Origin: an uncultured Eubacterium sp.
GTDB taxonomy: Bacteria > Bacillota > Clostridia > Oscillospirales > Acutalibacteraceae
Assembly: GCA_905234995.1 (NCBI GenBank)
Contig: CAJOJV010000013.1
Coordinates: 1 to 39,885, forward strand
Length of the DNA: 39,885 nt
Direction: 5' to 3'
Part shown: piece by piece, positions 27,827 to 37,016 of the stretch
How the letters are laid out: each line of letters opens with the position of its first letter
Position numbering within the stretch: position 1 is the first letter of the stretch
Program-made: the position numbers and the translations under genes
The notes under the pieces: generated by a model
What the model saw: the letters and a program-made list of their open reading frames with translations, nothing else
The model's database searches: none
What the model was told of the DNA's origin: nothing

Positions 27827-28267
27827 TTATTCCTCTTCTGCTGCCTCTTCTTCCTCGGGAAGGTCTGAAGTGCAGTGCGGGCACTTGGTTGCCTCAAGCG
27901 GAATTTCGCTCTTGCAGAACGGGCATTCCTTGGTTGTAACCTCTTCCTCTTCTTCCTTCTTAACAAGTGACTTTGCCTTATTTGCAGATTTAACAATAAG
28001 GAAAATTACGAATGCGATGATGAGAAAGTTGAGAATTGCGGAAATGAAAGCGCCGAGATTAACCTTTGTTGCCTCATTGCCCTTGATGATTTCAAAAGCG
28101 AAGCCGATATCGGTGCCGCCGATGCAGGCAATAAGCGGATTGATGATGTTATCAATCAATGCGTTAACAATTGCGCTGAATGCGCCGCCGATGATTACGC
28201 CGACTGCCAAATCAAGCACGCTGCCCTTAGAGATGAATTCTTTGAATTCAGCAATAAACTTTTTCAT
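27827..28267 (-). CDS. mscL: Large-conductance mechanosensitive channel MscL with C-terminal zinc-ribbon-like tail
   Basis: MKKFIAEFKEFISKGSVLDLAVGVIIGGAFSAIVNALIDNIINPLIA. The ORF extension upstream of 28267 is unlikely to be coding. C-terminal CPFC..CPHC. Confidence 0.95.
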   Translation of the reverse strand: MKKFIAEFKEFISKGSVLDLAVGVIIGGAFSAIVNALIDNIINPLIACIGGTDIGFAFEIIKGNEATKVNLGAFISAILNFLIIAFVIFLIVKSANKAKSLVKKEEEEEVTTKECPFCKSEIPLEATKCPHCTSDLPEEEEAAEEE

Positions 28268-28313
28268 AATATTATTCTCCTTAAAATAATAAAGTTTTAC
28301 AAAATATATAATA

Positions 28314-29189
28314 TCACATAATTCCCGTAAAATCAAATGCAGGAACGAATTTTTTTGAGGAAGAGGAAAGATTTTGCAAAAAAACCTTTTCAAGCCCCAG
28401 GGCTTCGGCATAATCCGCAACCTTTTCATATTCGCGCGGGGTGATTTTGCGGTTGATTTCGGGGAAATCCGCAAGCTCGCCGCAGGGGAAATACTGCGCC
28501 ATAAGAGAAATATAAGTATCCGCAAAATTCGATTTGAGATAATCAAGAATTTCAAGCGAGGAATTCGTGTTTGCAGGCAGAATGAGATGGCGGATAATCA
28601 TTCCCCTTTTCATCATTCCGTTTTCAAAAATATCCTGCGGGCACTGACGACGCATTTCCGCAAGCGCCGCCATAGCAATCTGCGGATAATCCGCCGCCTT
28701 TGAATAGCGCTGCGCCTTATCCGCCCTGATATACTTAAAATCGGGCAGATAAATATCAACGAGCCCATCAAGACTTCTGAGCGTTTCAACGCTTTCATAG
28801 CCGCTCGTGTTATAAACGACGGGCACGGGGCAACGCCATTTTGAAAGCAATGCCGCAAGGCGGGGCGCATAATGGGTTGGGTTAACAAGATTTATGTTTT
28901 CGGCACCCTGCTCAATCAGGCTTTCAAATATGCCGATGAGCTGCTCATCGCTGACGGCTTTACCCTTATTCTGCGTGCTGATTTCATAATTCTGGCAGAA
29001 CGCGCATTTAAGATTGCAGCCGCTGAAAAAGACCGCTCCGCTGCCGCCCTTGCCGCTGATGCAGGGCTCCTCCCAAAAATGGAGCGCCGCACGGGCAAGG
29101 CGGAATTCGGACGGCGCGCCGCAAACGCCGACTGCCGTTTTCCTGTCCGCTCCGCAATTGCGCGGGCAGGCATTACACACAGCGCTCAT
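28314..29189 (-). CDS. Radical SAM protein, PflA/PflX-like (pyruvate formate-lyase-activating enzyme-related)
   Basis: SGCNLKCAFCQN (CxxxCxxC) and N-terminal CNACPRNCG...GVCGA. Confidence 0.9.
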   Translation of the reverse strand: MSAVCNACPRNCGADRKTAVGVCGAPSEFRLARAALHFWEEPCISGKGGSGAVFFSGCNLKCAFCQNYEISTQNKGKAVSDEQLIGIFESLIEQGAENINLVNPTHYAPRLAALLSKWRCPVPVVYNTSGYESVETLRSLDGLVDIYLPDFKYIRADKAQRYSKAADYPQIAMAALAEMRRQCPQDIFENGMMKRGMIIRHLILPANTNSSLEILDYLKSNFADTYISLMAQYFPCGELADFPEINRKITPREYEKVADYAEALGLEKVFLQNLSSSSKKFVPAFDFTGIM

Positions 29190-30007
29190 CCGATAAGCTC
29201 CTTATAGATATCCGCTTTCTTAAACGGAGTTTTTGCGGCAATTTCCTTTGAAGCCTGATTAATGCTCATACCGCCGTCAACGAGCGCCTGAGCCTGAGCA
29301 ACCGCCGCTTCAAGGCTGAGCTCGGGCTGCTCCTCCTTTTTGCCCTCAACAATCAAAACCATTTCGCCCTTTAAGCCGCCGTCTGCATATTTTTCTGCAG
29401 CCTCGGCAAGAGTAGTCCTGATAACCTCCTCGTGGATTTTGGTGAGCTCCCTGACGATGGCAAGCTGCCTGTTGCCGAAGGCGGCATACAAATCCCGAAG
29501 CGTGTTTGCAAGCTTATGCGGGGCTTCATAAAAAATCATCGTGCGCTTTTCATCCTTGAGCTCATCAAGATGCTCAAAGCGGGATTTTTTTGAAACGCTC
29601 AGAAAGCCCTCAAAGGTGAAGCGCCCCGTTTCCATTCCCGAGATGGCAAGCGCAGTTGCAAACGCAACGGGACCGGGCACGGCGCACACCGTTATGCCGA
29701 GCTCGTGGCACTGGCGCACAAGCTCCTCGCCGGGGTCTGAAATCGCAGGCATACCGGCATCGGTGACAATTGCGCAATCCTCGCCTGCCAGAATTCTTTG
29801 GCAGATAGCCTCGCCGCGCTCGCGCTTATTATGTTCAAAATAGCTGACCATTTCCTTTTTTATTCCGAAATGGTTAAGTAACTTAAGGGTTACCCTCGTA
29901 TCCTCCGCCGCGATGAAATCAACCTCATTAAGAGTTTCAACCGCGCGGGGTGAAAAATCGGAAAGATTTCCGATGGGCGTGCCCACAACAAATAATTTTC
30001 CGCTCAT
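29186..30007 (-). CDS. rsmI: 16S rRNA (cytidine(1402)-2'-O)-methyltransferase
   Basis: LFVVGTPIGNLSDFSPRAVETLNEVDFIAAEDTRVTLKLL; VTDAGMPAISDPGEELV. Confidence 0.96.
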   Translation of the reverse strand: MSGKLFVVGTPIGNLSDFSPRAVETLNEVDFIAAEDTRVTLKLLNHFGIKKEMVSYFEHNKRERGEAICQRILAGEDCAIVTDAGMPAISDPGEELVRQCHELGITVCAVPGPVAFATALAISGMETGRFTFEGFLSVSKKSRFEHLDELKDEKRTMIFYEAPHKLANTLRDLYAAFGNRQLAIVRELTKIHEEVIRTTLAEAAEKYADGGLKGEMVLIVEGKKEEQPELSLEAAVAQAQALVDGGMSINQASKEIAAKTPFKKADIYKELIG

Positions 30008-30735
30008 TTATCATAACCGTCGGCATAAGAGCCGTATATCTTTAACATTTCATCGGTGAATTTGCCGTTTTCCTTTTTAATTGAAAGCTGTGGCTCAATG
30101 CGGAGAAAGGGCTTTGAGTTTTTCTTGCCCTCAACCAGAAACAGAAACGGCTCCTCGCCCTCTCTGTCAACAACAAAGCGCAGGCGTTTCGGCTCAAGGC
30201 GATACTGCCGCATAATTGCAAGCGCATCAACGAGCCTTTCGGGGCGGTGGCACATACAGAACCTGCCGCCGAATTTAAGCAGATACGCCGCCGCCTTAAC
30301 CGCATCCTCAATATTGCAGCAAAGCTCGTGCCTTGCGATTTTGGCACTCTCCCCGAGGGATTCAATCCCCGTGCCGAGAGGCTTATAGGGCGGATTCATC
30401 GTGACCAGGGTAAAGGTTTCGGCGGTGAATTCCCTTTCAATTTCGCGCAAATCGCAAAGGTGAGGAATTAATGCGCCCTCTAAGCCGTTATGCTCAAGGC
30501 TGCGCTGAACCTGCTCAAAGGCGTTTTGCTGAATATCCAGGCAATGCAGCTCGTGAGGCGGCTTTTCGCGAAGCCAGAGGAAAGGAATAATTCCGCAGCC
30601 CGTGCCCATATCAACGGCGATATCGCGCATTTTGGGCTTTGCAAAAGTTGCAAGCAGCAGCGCGTCCGTGCCGAAGGTGTGCTCGGGCGACACCTCAATA
30701 TGAATATTATCCGATAATCTTTCGTAATCTGCCAT
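30004..30735 (-). CDS. tRNA1(Val) (adenine(37)-N6)-methyltransferase-like (TrmN6/YabB family)
   Basis: VDMGTGCGIIPFLW and VTMNPPYKPLG (NPPY); coupled upstream of rsmI. Confidence 0.9.
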   Translation of the reverse strand: MADYERLSDNIHIEVSPEHTFGTDALLLATFAKPKMRDIAVDMGTGCGIIPFLWLREKPPHELHCLDIQQNAFEQVQRSLEHNGLEGALIPHLCDLREIEREFTAETFTLVTMNPPYKPLGTGIESLGESAKIARHELCCNIEDAVKAAAYLLKFGGRFCMCHRPERLVDALAIMRQYRLEPKRLRFVVDREGEEPFLFLVEGKKNSKPFLRIEPQLSIKKENGKFTDEMLKIYGSYADGYDK

Positions 30736-30737
30736 AA

Positions 30738-32558
30738 TTATTTATCATCATCCGAGGACAGCTTGAGAATTGCCATAAACGCCTCCTGCGGAACCTCAAC
30801 GGTGCCGAACTGGCGCATTCTCTTTTTGCCCTCCTTCTGCTTTTCAAGCAGCTTTTTCTTTCTCGTAACGTCGCCGCCGTAGCATTTTGCAAGCACGTCC
30901 TTGCGAAGCGCCTTAACGGTTTCACGGGCAATAACCTTGCCGCCGATTGCAATCTGAATCGGGATTTCAAACAGGTGGCGCGGGATATGCTCCTTAAGCT
31001 TTTCCGCAATTTTCCTTGCGCGGGGATAGGCTTTATCCGCGTGGATTATGAACGAAAGCGCGTCAATCAAATCGCCGTTCAGAAGCACGTCAACCTTAAC
31101 GAGCTTGCTGCGCCTGTAATCCGAAATCTCATAATCGAAGGAGGCATAGCCCCTCGTGCGGGATTTGAGCGCATCAAAGAAATCATAGATAATCTCGTTG
31201 AGCGGCAAATCGTAATTAATATCAACACGCTCCGGCGTGATATAATCCATAGTTTTGAAAACGCCGCGCCTGTCCTGGCACATATCCATAATGGTGCCGA
31301 CGAATTCGCTGGGCGCATAAATATGCGCATCGCAGAAGGGCTCCTCGCAATAATCAATATAAGCGGGGTCGGGATAATTGGTGGGGTTATCAATTTCAAC
31401 CATCGTGCCGTCCGTAAGATGTATTTTATAAACGACGCTTGGAACGGTTGTAACGAGGTCAAGATTATATTCCCTTTCAAGCCTTTCCTGAATTATTTCA
31501 AGATGCAAAAGCCCGAGGAAGCCGCAGCGGAAGCCGAAGCCGAGCGCGCCCGAGGTTTCAGGCTCAAAGGAGAGCGAAGCATCGTTAAGCTGCAGCTTTT
31601 CAAGCGCCTCGCGCAGCGCCTCATAATCAGCGCCGTCCGCCGGATAAACGCCGCAGAAAACCATCGGATTAACGGTGCGGTAGCCGGGGAGCGGCTCGGG
31701 AGCGGGATTGGAAGCAAGTGTTATCGTATCACCAACGTGAGCATCGTGCACGGTTTTGATTGAGGCGGTAATATAACCAACCTCACCCGCGGTGAGCTCG
31801 GGCGCTTTTTCCATTGAGGTGGCGCGCATATAGCCGACCTCAACGACGGTGAATTCCGCGCCCGTTGCCATCATACGCATCGTATCGCCCGCTTTGATTT
31901 TGCCGTCCATTATGCGTACGTAGACGATTACGCCGCGATAGGAATCATAAACCGAATCAAAGATGAGCGCCTTGAGCGGCTTATCATCGTCGCCCGCGGG
32001 GGGCATTATTTCATTGACGATATATTCAAGCACCTCTTCAACGTTTTCGCCCGTTTTGGCTGAAACGCGCGGCGCCTCCATACAGGGGATTCCGATAACG
32101 TCCTCAACCTCTTTGGCAACCCTTTCGGGCTCTGCCGCGGGCAAATCAATCTTGTTGATGACGGGCAGAATATCCAAATCGTGGTCAAGCGCAAGATAGG
32201 TGTTTGCAAGGGTTTGCGCCTCAACGCCCTGAGAGGCGTCAACGATAAGAATTGCACCCTCGCACGCGGCAAGCGAACGCGAAACCTCATAGTTAAAATC
32301 CACGTGACCCGGAGTGTCAATAAGATTAAACACGTAATCCTCGCCGTTTTTTGCCTTATAATCAAGCTTAACCGCGTGAGCCTTAATCGTTATTCCGCGC
32401 TCGCGCTCAAGCTCCATATCATCAAGAATCTGCTCCTGCATATCACGCTTTTCAACGGACTCTGTAAGCTCTAAAAGCCTGTCCGCCAAGGTGGATTTGC
32501 CATGGTCAATATGAGCGATTATTGAAAAATTTCTGATATTATCCTTATTAACTGACAC
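30738..32558 (-). CDS. lepA: Elongation factor 4
   Basis: [37 protein letters not shown]; full-length LepA with its C-terminal domain. Confidence 0.98.
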   Translation of the reverse strand: MSVNKDNIRNFSIIAHIDHGKSTLADRLLELTESVEKRDMQEQILDDMELERERGITIKAHAVKLDYKAKNGEDYVFNLIDTPGHVDFNYEVSRSLAACEGAILIVDASQGVEAQTLANTYLALDHDLDILPVINKIDLPAAEPERVAKEVEDVIGIPCMEAPRVSAKTGENVEEVLEYIVNEIMPPAGDDDKPLKALIFDSVYDSYRGVIVYVRIMDGKIKAGDTMRMMATGAEFTVVEVGYMRATSMEKAPELTAGEVGYITASIKTVHDAHVGDTITLASNPAPEPLPGYRTVNPMVFCGVYPADGADYEALREALEKLQLNDASLSFEPETSGALGFGFRCGFLGLLHLEIIQERLEREYNLDLVTTVPSVVYKIHLTDGTMVEIDNPTNYPDPAYIDYCEEPFCDAHIYAPSEFVGTIMDMCQDRRGVFKTMDYITPERVDINYDLPLNEIIYDFFDALKSRTRGYASFDYEISDYRRSKLVKVDVLLNGDLIDALSFIIHADKAYPRARKIAEKLKEHIPRHLFEIPIQIAIGGKVIARETVKALRKDVLAKCYGGDVTRKKKLLEKQKEGKKRMRQFGTVEVPQEAFMAILKLSSDDDK

Positions 32559-32573
32559 AGAGTTTTCCTCCGA

Positions 32574-33650
32574 TTATTTAATGTTCTTTAATTCATTTTT
32601 AACGCCCTCGCGGTTATATTTCATTTTAATCACGAGGCGTTTTATATAGTAATACGGCAACAGATACGGCGCTTTTTCAAGCTCTTTATAAGTGCCGAAC
32701 ATTATTTCCTTTTCGGGAAAAACGCGGCGCAGCAGATACCTTGCCTTTTTGCCGCTTGTTGATAAATCGGGCTTAACGTAATAATCATCATGAAAAAGCC
32801 CGCCGTTAAACATACCCTCAAGCAATTCTCTTTCCTGCTCGTTCAGCTCCTGCTTATCGCCGAACACTGCATCGCACAGTCCGCGCACGGCTTCATCAAG
32901 CGGCAGAAGATGAAGCGAATCCAGAACGGGAGTCATATAAGCCATATCATATCCGCCCTGATTAATCAGCACGTACATATCGCAGAGAAATCTTATTCCG
33001 CAGCCGCCGAGGGAGCGATGCTTTTCAAGATGATGCAGGGTGTAAATATAATTATCCTCTTTATTTATCAGATATTCGCAGCCGTTATCCTTCTGCGCGG
33101 CGCGCTGCCATAAATCAAGATAGCCCCAGCCCTCCTTATGCTCAGTAATTTCACGGTGAAACTCAAGCGAGCAGGGCGATTTTTTGAAATCGTCCGAAAT
33201 TCCGACTGCGCCGTCAAGATAAAAGCCGTGCTTTTTCATTATCTTAAGCAAATCCTCACGGCGGGAGGAATCATAAAGAATATCGTTATCGCTCATCTGG
33301 CGCATTGACTGCTGAGGGTAATAATCGCGCAGCACAAGCCCCTTGAGGAGAATATACTTAATCCCCTGCTCCTCTAAATCGGAAAGCACAGCCTTGCGCT
33401 CGTTTTCAACGATTATGGTTTTCTGCAAATCCGAAAGGCGATAATTATTCCAGCTCTGCAGCTCCTGCTCCGACAACGCGCCCGCTTTTGAAAGCGCGGG
33501 CAGAACGAGGCTGTAAACCTGCTGCAAATCGGCAAGCTTAAGCAGCCTTTCAATATCAACGCCCTGCGGCGCGGGTGCGCTCTCGCCGAGCATTGCGCAG
33601 CGGATAAGCACTAAAAGATATTCAATTTCCCTATCTTCAAGACTTATCAT
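32574..33650 (-). CDS. Putative nucleotidyltransferase of the NTP_transf_5 family
   Basis: YILLKGLVLRDYYPQQSMRQMSDNDILYD and HREITEHKEGWGYLDLWQRA; start 3 nt from the preceding pqqD-like gene. Confidence 0.8.
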   Translation of the reverse strand: MISLEDREIEYLLVLIRCAMLGESAPAPQGVDIERLLKLADLQQVYSLVLPALSKAGALSEQELQSWNNYRLSDLQKTIIVENERKAVLSDLEEQGIKYILLKGLVLRDYYPQQSMRQMSDNDILYDSSRREDLLKIMKKHGFYLDGAVGISDDFKKSPCSLEFHREITEHKEGWGYLDLWQRAAQKDNGCEYLINKEDNYIYTLHHLEKHRSLGGCGIRFLCDMYVLINQGGYDMAYMTPVLDSLHLLPLDEAVRGLCDAVFGDKQELNEQERELLEGMFNGGLFHDDYYVKPDLSTSGKKARYLLRRVFPEKEIMFGTYKELEKAPYLLPYYYIKRLVIKMKYNREGVKNELKNIK

Positions 33651-33652
33651 TA

Positions 33653-33919
33653 TTACTCCTCTAAAATTCCTGCGTTTCTGATTATTTCGATAACCTCTCT
33701 GACGTCGGCGCGGATTTCCGCCTCCGACGCATCATACTTCTGCAGCATAGCTTCAACGATGCTGTCCTCCGTCTGCTCCGTTTGAAGCAGGGTGAAAATG
33801 AAATTTGCAGTTGGGTTATTATTAATTATTCCGTTAAAGCTTTTTGCAAGCTTGCCCGTTGCAATGGCAAAATCCCTGCCGTCAATATTGCCGAGCATTA
33901 TATCTTTATTAAGCCTCAT
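33653..33919 (-). CDS. PqqD family (RRE-like) small protein
   Basis: 88 aa: DGRDFAIATGKLAKSFNGIINNNPTANFIFTLLQTEQTEDSIVEAMLQKYDASEAEIRADVREVIEIIRNAGIL has PqqD-like spacing. Confidence 0.78.
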   Translation of the reverse strand: MRLNKDIMLGNIDGRDFAIATGKLAKSFNGIINNNPTANFIFTLLQTEQTEDSIVEAMLQKYDASEAEIRADVREVIEIIRNAGILEE

Positions 33920-33932
33920 ATTTATTCCTCGC

Positions 33933-34406
33933 TTATATATGTTCTTTGCTTAGCTTGCCCGTTAAATGCTCAATCGTGAGCTCAACGCAGGCAAGAGCTT
34001 TCATATAAATCTTTATTTCCTCTTCAACGACGTCGGAGTTATCGTAATATTTCAGACCGAGCGCCATCGCCGCTGCGCGCTTTTCTTCATCCTCATCAAG
34101 CACTCTTGCCCTGCAAAAAGCAATTGCGCTGCGGTAGCGCGTTGCAAGCTTTTCGGGAACTACGTCATCCTGAGCAATCACGCAAAACGAAACCTTATCG
34201 CAGGCTCGGATTGCATCCAGCTTGTGCCCCGAGTTTGCACAGTGAATATATATTTTTCCGTCTGTGTAAACGTAATTTATCGGCACGGTATAAGGATAAC
34301 CCTCATCGCCGAGCACGGCGAGCACGCCCGTTTTGCCGTTTTCAAGTATTTGCACAGCCTCCTCCTCGGAAAGCTGCTGCTTAAAGCGTCTCATTTCTCT
34401 GAACAA
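33933..34406 (-). CDS. Pyridoxamine 5'-phosphate oxidase family flavoprotein
   Basis: MRRFKQQLSEEEAVQILENGKTGVLAVLGDEGYPYTVPINYVYTDGKIYIHCANSGHKLDAIRACDKVSFCV. Confidence 0.9.
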   Translation of the reverse strand: MFREMRRFKQQLSEEEAVQILENGKTGVLAVLGDEGYPYTVPINYVYTDGKIYIHCANSGHKLDAIRACDKVSFCVIAQDDVVPEKLATRYRSAIAFCRARVLDEDEEKRAAAMALGLKYYDNSDVVEEEIKIYMKALACVELTIEHLTGKLSKEHI

Positions 34407-34477
34407 TTCTTTTCTCCTCAGCGTTTTTATTCGGGCTGACGCCCGCTGCTTTTCATTGCATTTAGCCTTTTTGTTAC

Positions 34478-35374
34478 TTACTGAAAAAATCTGCGTTTGT
34501 TGCTTTCCGCGCTGAAATAATATTTGCCCGTTGGCGGAAACTCCTGAAAAGCAATTTCAAACGCCTCTATATTCTCGCAGAACCCGCCCGACCTTTTAAT
34601 TGCAAAAATCACGTCTGAAAAAGCGTGAGAATAACGCTCCTCCAGCAGCACTGCCTGAAATGCCTTTGCAACAACGGCAGGTGGATTATGAAAGGCTCCG
34701 CACCCGAAGGCGCCGAGCACCGGGGCTTCAACGTTATGCGCTATAGCGGCTTCAAAAATATTGCGAATTCTTCTGCACATCAGATGATACAAATCTCCGT
34801 CGGGCAGCATAAACTGCTTTCCGCTGAAAAACGGAGCCGCGCAGGTTATAACGTCAAGCGTTCTCCATTTATCGGAATAATCCTGCGTGGGCTTGCATTC
34901 GCAATCCCTGATATAGCCGCGGTCTTCCTTAAAAAAGGTAACTCCGCAGGAGTAAATGAGCTTATCGGAAGCCAGAAACATACTGTTGAACTGATTCATT
35001 TTCAGTATTTTGTTGTGGTAATCATAGTAATCCCGAGCCTGCGGACTTATGAGGCAATTATAGAGATTGCTTGCCCTGCAAAGATATTCCTCCTGCGCAT
35101 TTGCGCCGCGCAGAACCCCGCCTCCCGGCTCAACGGGATTTGCAAAATTCAGCACGGCAGTTTTCTTTCCTGCATCGGCAAGGGCATACGCCGAAATAAG
35201 AGTCAGGTTTTCCTCAAAGGAGACCTTAGTTTCGTTGTGATACGAAACGCTCTGCGCGAAAAAGCCCTCGTCAATAACGTGAGTTGCTGCAATGGCGTTT
35301 TCCGTTAACTCCTTAAGCCCGGAATCATTTTTTATTTTTTCCTGAGTGTCATTAAAAACTGAAATATTATCCAT
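34478..35374 (-). CDS. TIGR02452-type protein (microbial PARG-like macrodomain)
   Basis: NFANPVEPGGGVLRGANAQEEYLCRASNLY contains the GGG-x(n)-QEE PARG signature; VLGAFGCGAFHNPP. Confidence 0.92.
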   Translation of the reverse strand: MDNISVFNDTQEKIKNDSGLKELTENAIAATHVIDEGFFAQSVSYHNETKVSFEENLTLISAYALADAGKKTAVLNFANPVEPGGGVLRGANAQEEYLCRASNLYNCLISPQARDYYDYHNKILKMNQFNSMFLASDKLIYSCGVTFFKEDRGYIRDCECKPTQDYSDKWRTLDVITCAAPFFSGKQFMLPDGDLYHLMCRRIRNIFEAAIAHNVEAPVLGAFGCGAFHNPPAVVAKAFQAVLLEERYSHAFSDVIFAIKRSGGFCENIEAFEIAFQEFPPTGKYYFSAESNKRRFFQ

Positions 35375-35392
35375 TATTTTCTCTTTCTTATT

Positions 35393-36745
35393 TTATCTTG
35401 TAAAAAGCGAAACGCACTCAACGTGGACTGTGCGCGGGAAAAGGTCAACCGCTTTCAGGCGGTCGATTTTAAAGCCCTTTTCATAAAGAATTGCGGCGTC
35501 GCGCGCGAGGGTTGCAGGGTCGCAGGAAACGTAAACGATTTTGTTTATGCCCAAATCGTCGAACACGTCAAAAAGCTCCCTTTGGCAGCCCTTGCGGGGA
35601 GGGTCAACAATTGCGATATCCGGCTGAACGCCCATCGCCTTAATCTGCTTTGCGCCCTCAAACGCATCCGCGCAGATGAAGCGCGCGTTCGTTACGCCGT
35701 TGAGCTGCGCGTTTTCCCTTGCATTTTCAATTGCAGAGGGAACTATTTCCACGCCTATAAGCTCCCTGCATTTATCGGCAAGGGTTAAGCCTATCGTGCC
35801 CGCGCCGCAGAACATATCAAGCACGGTTTCATTTCCGATGAGGCCTGCAAATTCCGCCGCGGTCTGATACAGCCTTTCGCACTGCGCGTGATTGACCTGA
35901 TAAAAGCTTTCGGGCGAAATCACGAAGCGCCTGCCGAGAAGCTCATCCGTAATTTTATCACTGCCCCGGAGGGTTAACGTTTTTCTGCCGAGAATGACAT
36001 TTGTGTTTTCACTATTAATATTTACAACGACGCTTTCGAGCTTTTCAAAAGCCTGTTGCAGCTCGGCGATTAGATAATCCTTATCGGGAATTTCGATGCC
36101 GTTGATAACGGCGCATGCCATAATCTGCCCCGTTGCGAACGCCTTGCGGAAATAGATGTGGCGCAGAAGTCCCCTGCCCGTTTTCTCATCATAAGACGTG
36201 ATATTGTTTTTCTTAACCCATTTTGCAAAGGCGGCAATGCCCCTTTCAAATTCGGGCGGATGAAGCAGGCACGCCTCGCACGGGATAACGCGGTGGCTTT
36301 TATTTGCGTAAAAGCCCGCGGTTAAAACGCCGTTTTCAATATGCACGGGATACTGCGCCTTATTACGATAATGATTTATTTCCGGCGCGGCAAGGATTTC
36401 CTCCGCCTTAATATCAATATGCCCGATGCGCTTCATTGCATCGTTAACGCGGGCAAGCTTATATTCAAGCTCCGCCTCATAGCTTATATGCCGAAAGGCG
36501 CAGCCGCCGCATTTTGAGCTTACGGGGCAATCGGACTCCACGCGCTGAGGCGAGTGAGTGATTATCTCCTTAACGATGCCGACGGCATAGCTTTTTGTGG
36601 CTTTAATTATATGGGCAAGGATTTCATCACCCGGCGCAGTGCCGCTGACGAAAACCGCCATACCCTCATACCTGCCGATGCCGCTGCCCTCGGAGGTTAC
36701 GGACTCAATATTAAGTTTGATTTCATCATTCTTTTTAAGAGCCAT
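35393..36745 (-). CDS. rlmD: 23S rRNA (uracil-5-)-methyltransferase (RumA/RlmD family)
   Basis: TRAM domain, CGGCAFRHISYEAELEYK, DMFCGAGTIGLTLA, DPPRKGCQREL and YVSCDPATLARD. MALKKND start with GGAGAAAGAG RBS. Confidence 0.94.
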   Translation of the reverse strand: MALKKNDEIKLNIESVTSEGSGIGRYEGMAVFVSGTAPGDEILAHIIKATKSYAVGIVKEIITHSPQRVESDCPVSSKCGGCAFRHISYEAELEYKLARVNDAMKRIGHIDIKAEEILAAPEINHYRNKAQYPVHIENGVLTAGFYANKSHRVIPCEACLLHPPEFERGIAAFAKWVKKNNITSYDEKTGRGLLRHIYFRKAFATGQIMACAVINGIEIPDKDYLIAELQQAFEKLESVVVNINSENTNVILGRKTLTLRGSDKITDELLGRRFVISPESFYQVNHAQCERLYQTAAEFAGLIGNETVLDMFCGAGTIGLTLADKCRELIGVEIVPSAIENARENAQLNGVTNARFICADAFEGAKQIKAMGVQPDIAIVDPPRKGCQRELFDVFDDLGINKIVYVSCDPATLARDAAILYEKGFKIDRLKAVDLFPRTVHVECVSLFTR

Positions 36746-36903
36746 CTCTTTCTCCGATTTGCAACTGAACATAATTATACAGTATATATAATAGCATAAT
36801 TAATTTAAAATATAAAGAGCAAAATAATATTTTTTAACGAAGCTGCATTCTCGTATTTGCAGGGTGCGGAATTATTGATTACGCCTATCTCGGCAAATCA
36901 GCA

Positions 36904-36924
36904 AATTATACTATCAGTATAATT
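36904..36924. repeat. Perfect inverted repeat AATTATACT-ATC-AGTATAATT
   Basis: Read directly; 9-bp arms, 3-nt loop. Confidence 0.7.
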
Positions 36925-36936
36925 CAATATTACAGC

Positions 36937-36971
36937 AATGTACAAATGGGGTCGTACCCCATTTGTACATT
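36937..36971. repeat. Perfect 15-bp inverted repeat AATGTACAAATGGGG-TCGTA-CCCCATTTGTACATT
   Basis: Read directly; 35 nt long with no mismatches. Confidence 0.8.
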
Positions 36972-36984
36972 GAGGGGGATGAAA

Positions 36985-37009
36985 AAGGAGGGCGTTTGCT
37001 GCCCTCCTT
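36985..37009 (-). terminator. Rho-independent terminator of the P-type ATPase gene
   Basis: AAGGAGGGC / GCCCTCCTT stem; minus strand continues with TTTTTC. Confidence 0.8.
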
Positions 37010-37016
37010 AATTTGT

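Noticed and set aside
28268-28555. N-terminal extension of the mscL ORF (242 aa version)
   Set aside because: The residues before MKKFIAEFK overlap the radical SAM gene and a non-coding gap; canonical MscL starts at 28267 with a GGAG-type RBS.
30975-31763. 262-aa plus-strand ORF antisense to lepA
   Set aside because: Fully overlaps the well-supported lepA gene; typical of shadow ORFs opposite GC-biased third positions.
32574-33919. A complete RiPP cluster around the PqqD gene
   Set aside because: No precursor peptide, protease or exporter found in the surrounding sequence; only the incomplete cassette is reported.
34625-35308. 227-aa plus-strand ORF antisense to the PARG-like gene
   Set aside because: Shadow ORF with no domain features; the minus-strand gene has clear family motifs.
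644-35374. Possible toxin-antitoxin style pairing between the ART-like protein (644-1210) and the PARG-like protein (34478-35374)
   Set aside because: They are about 33 kb apart in different transcription units and the ART assignment is itself weak.
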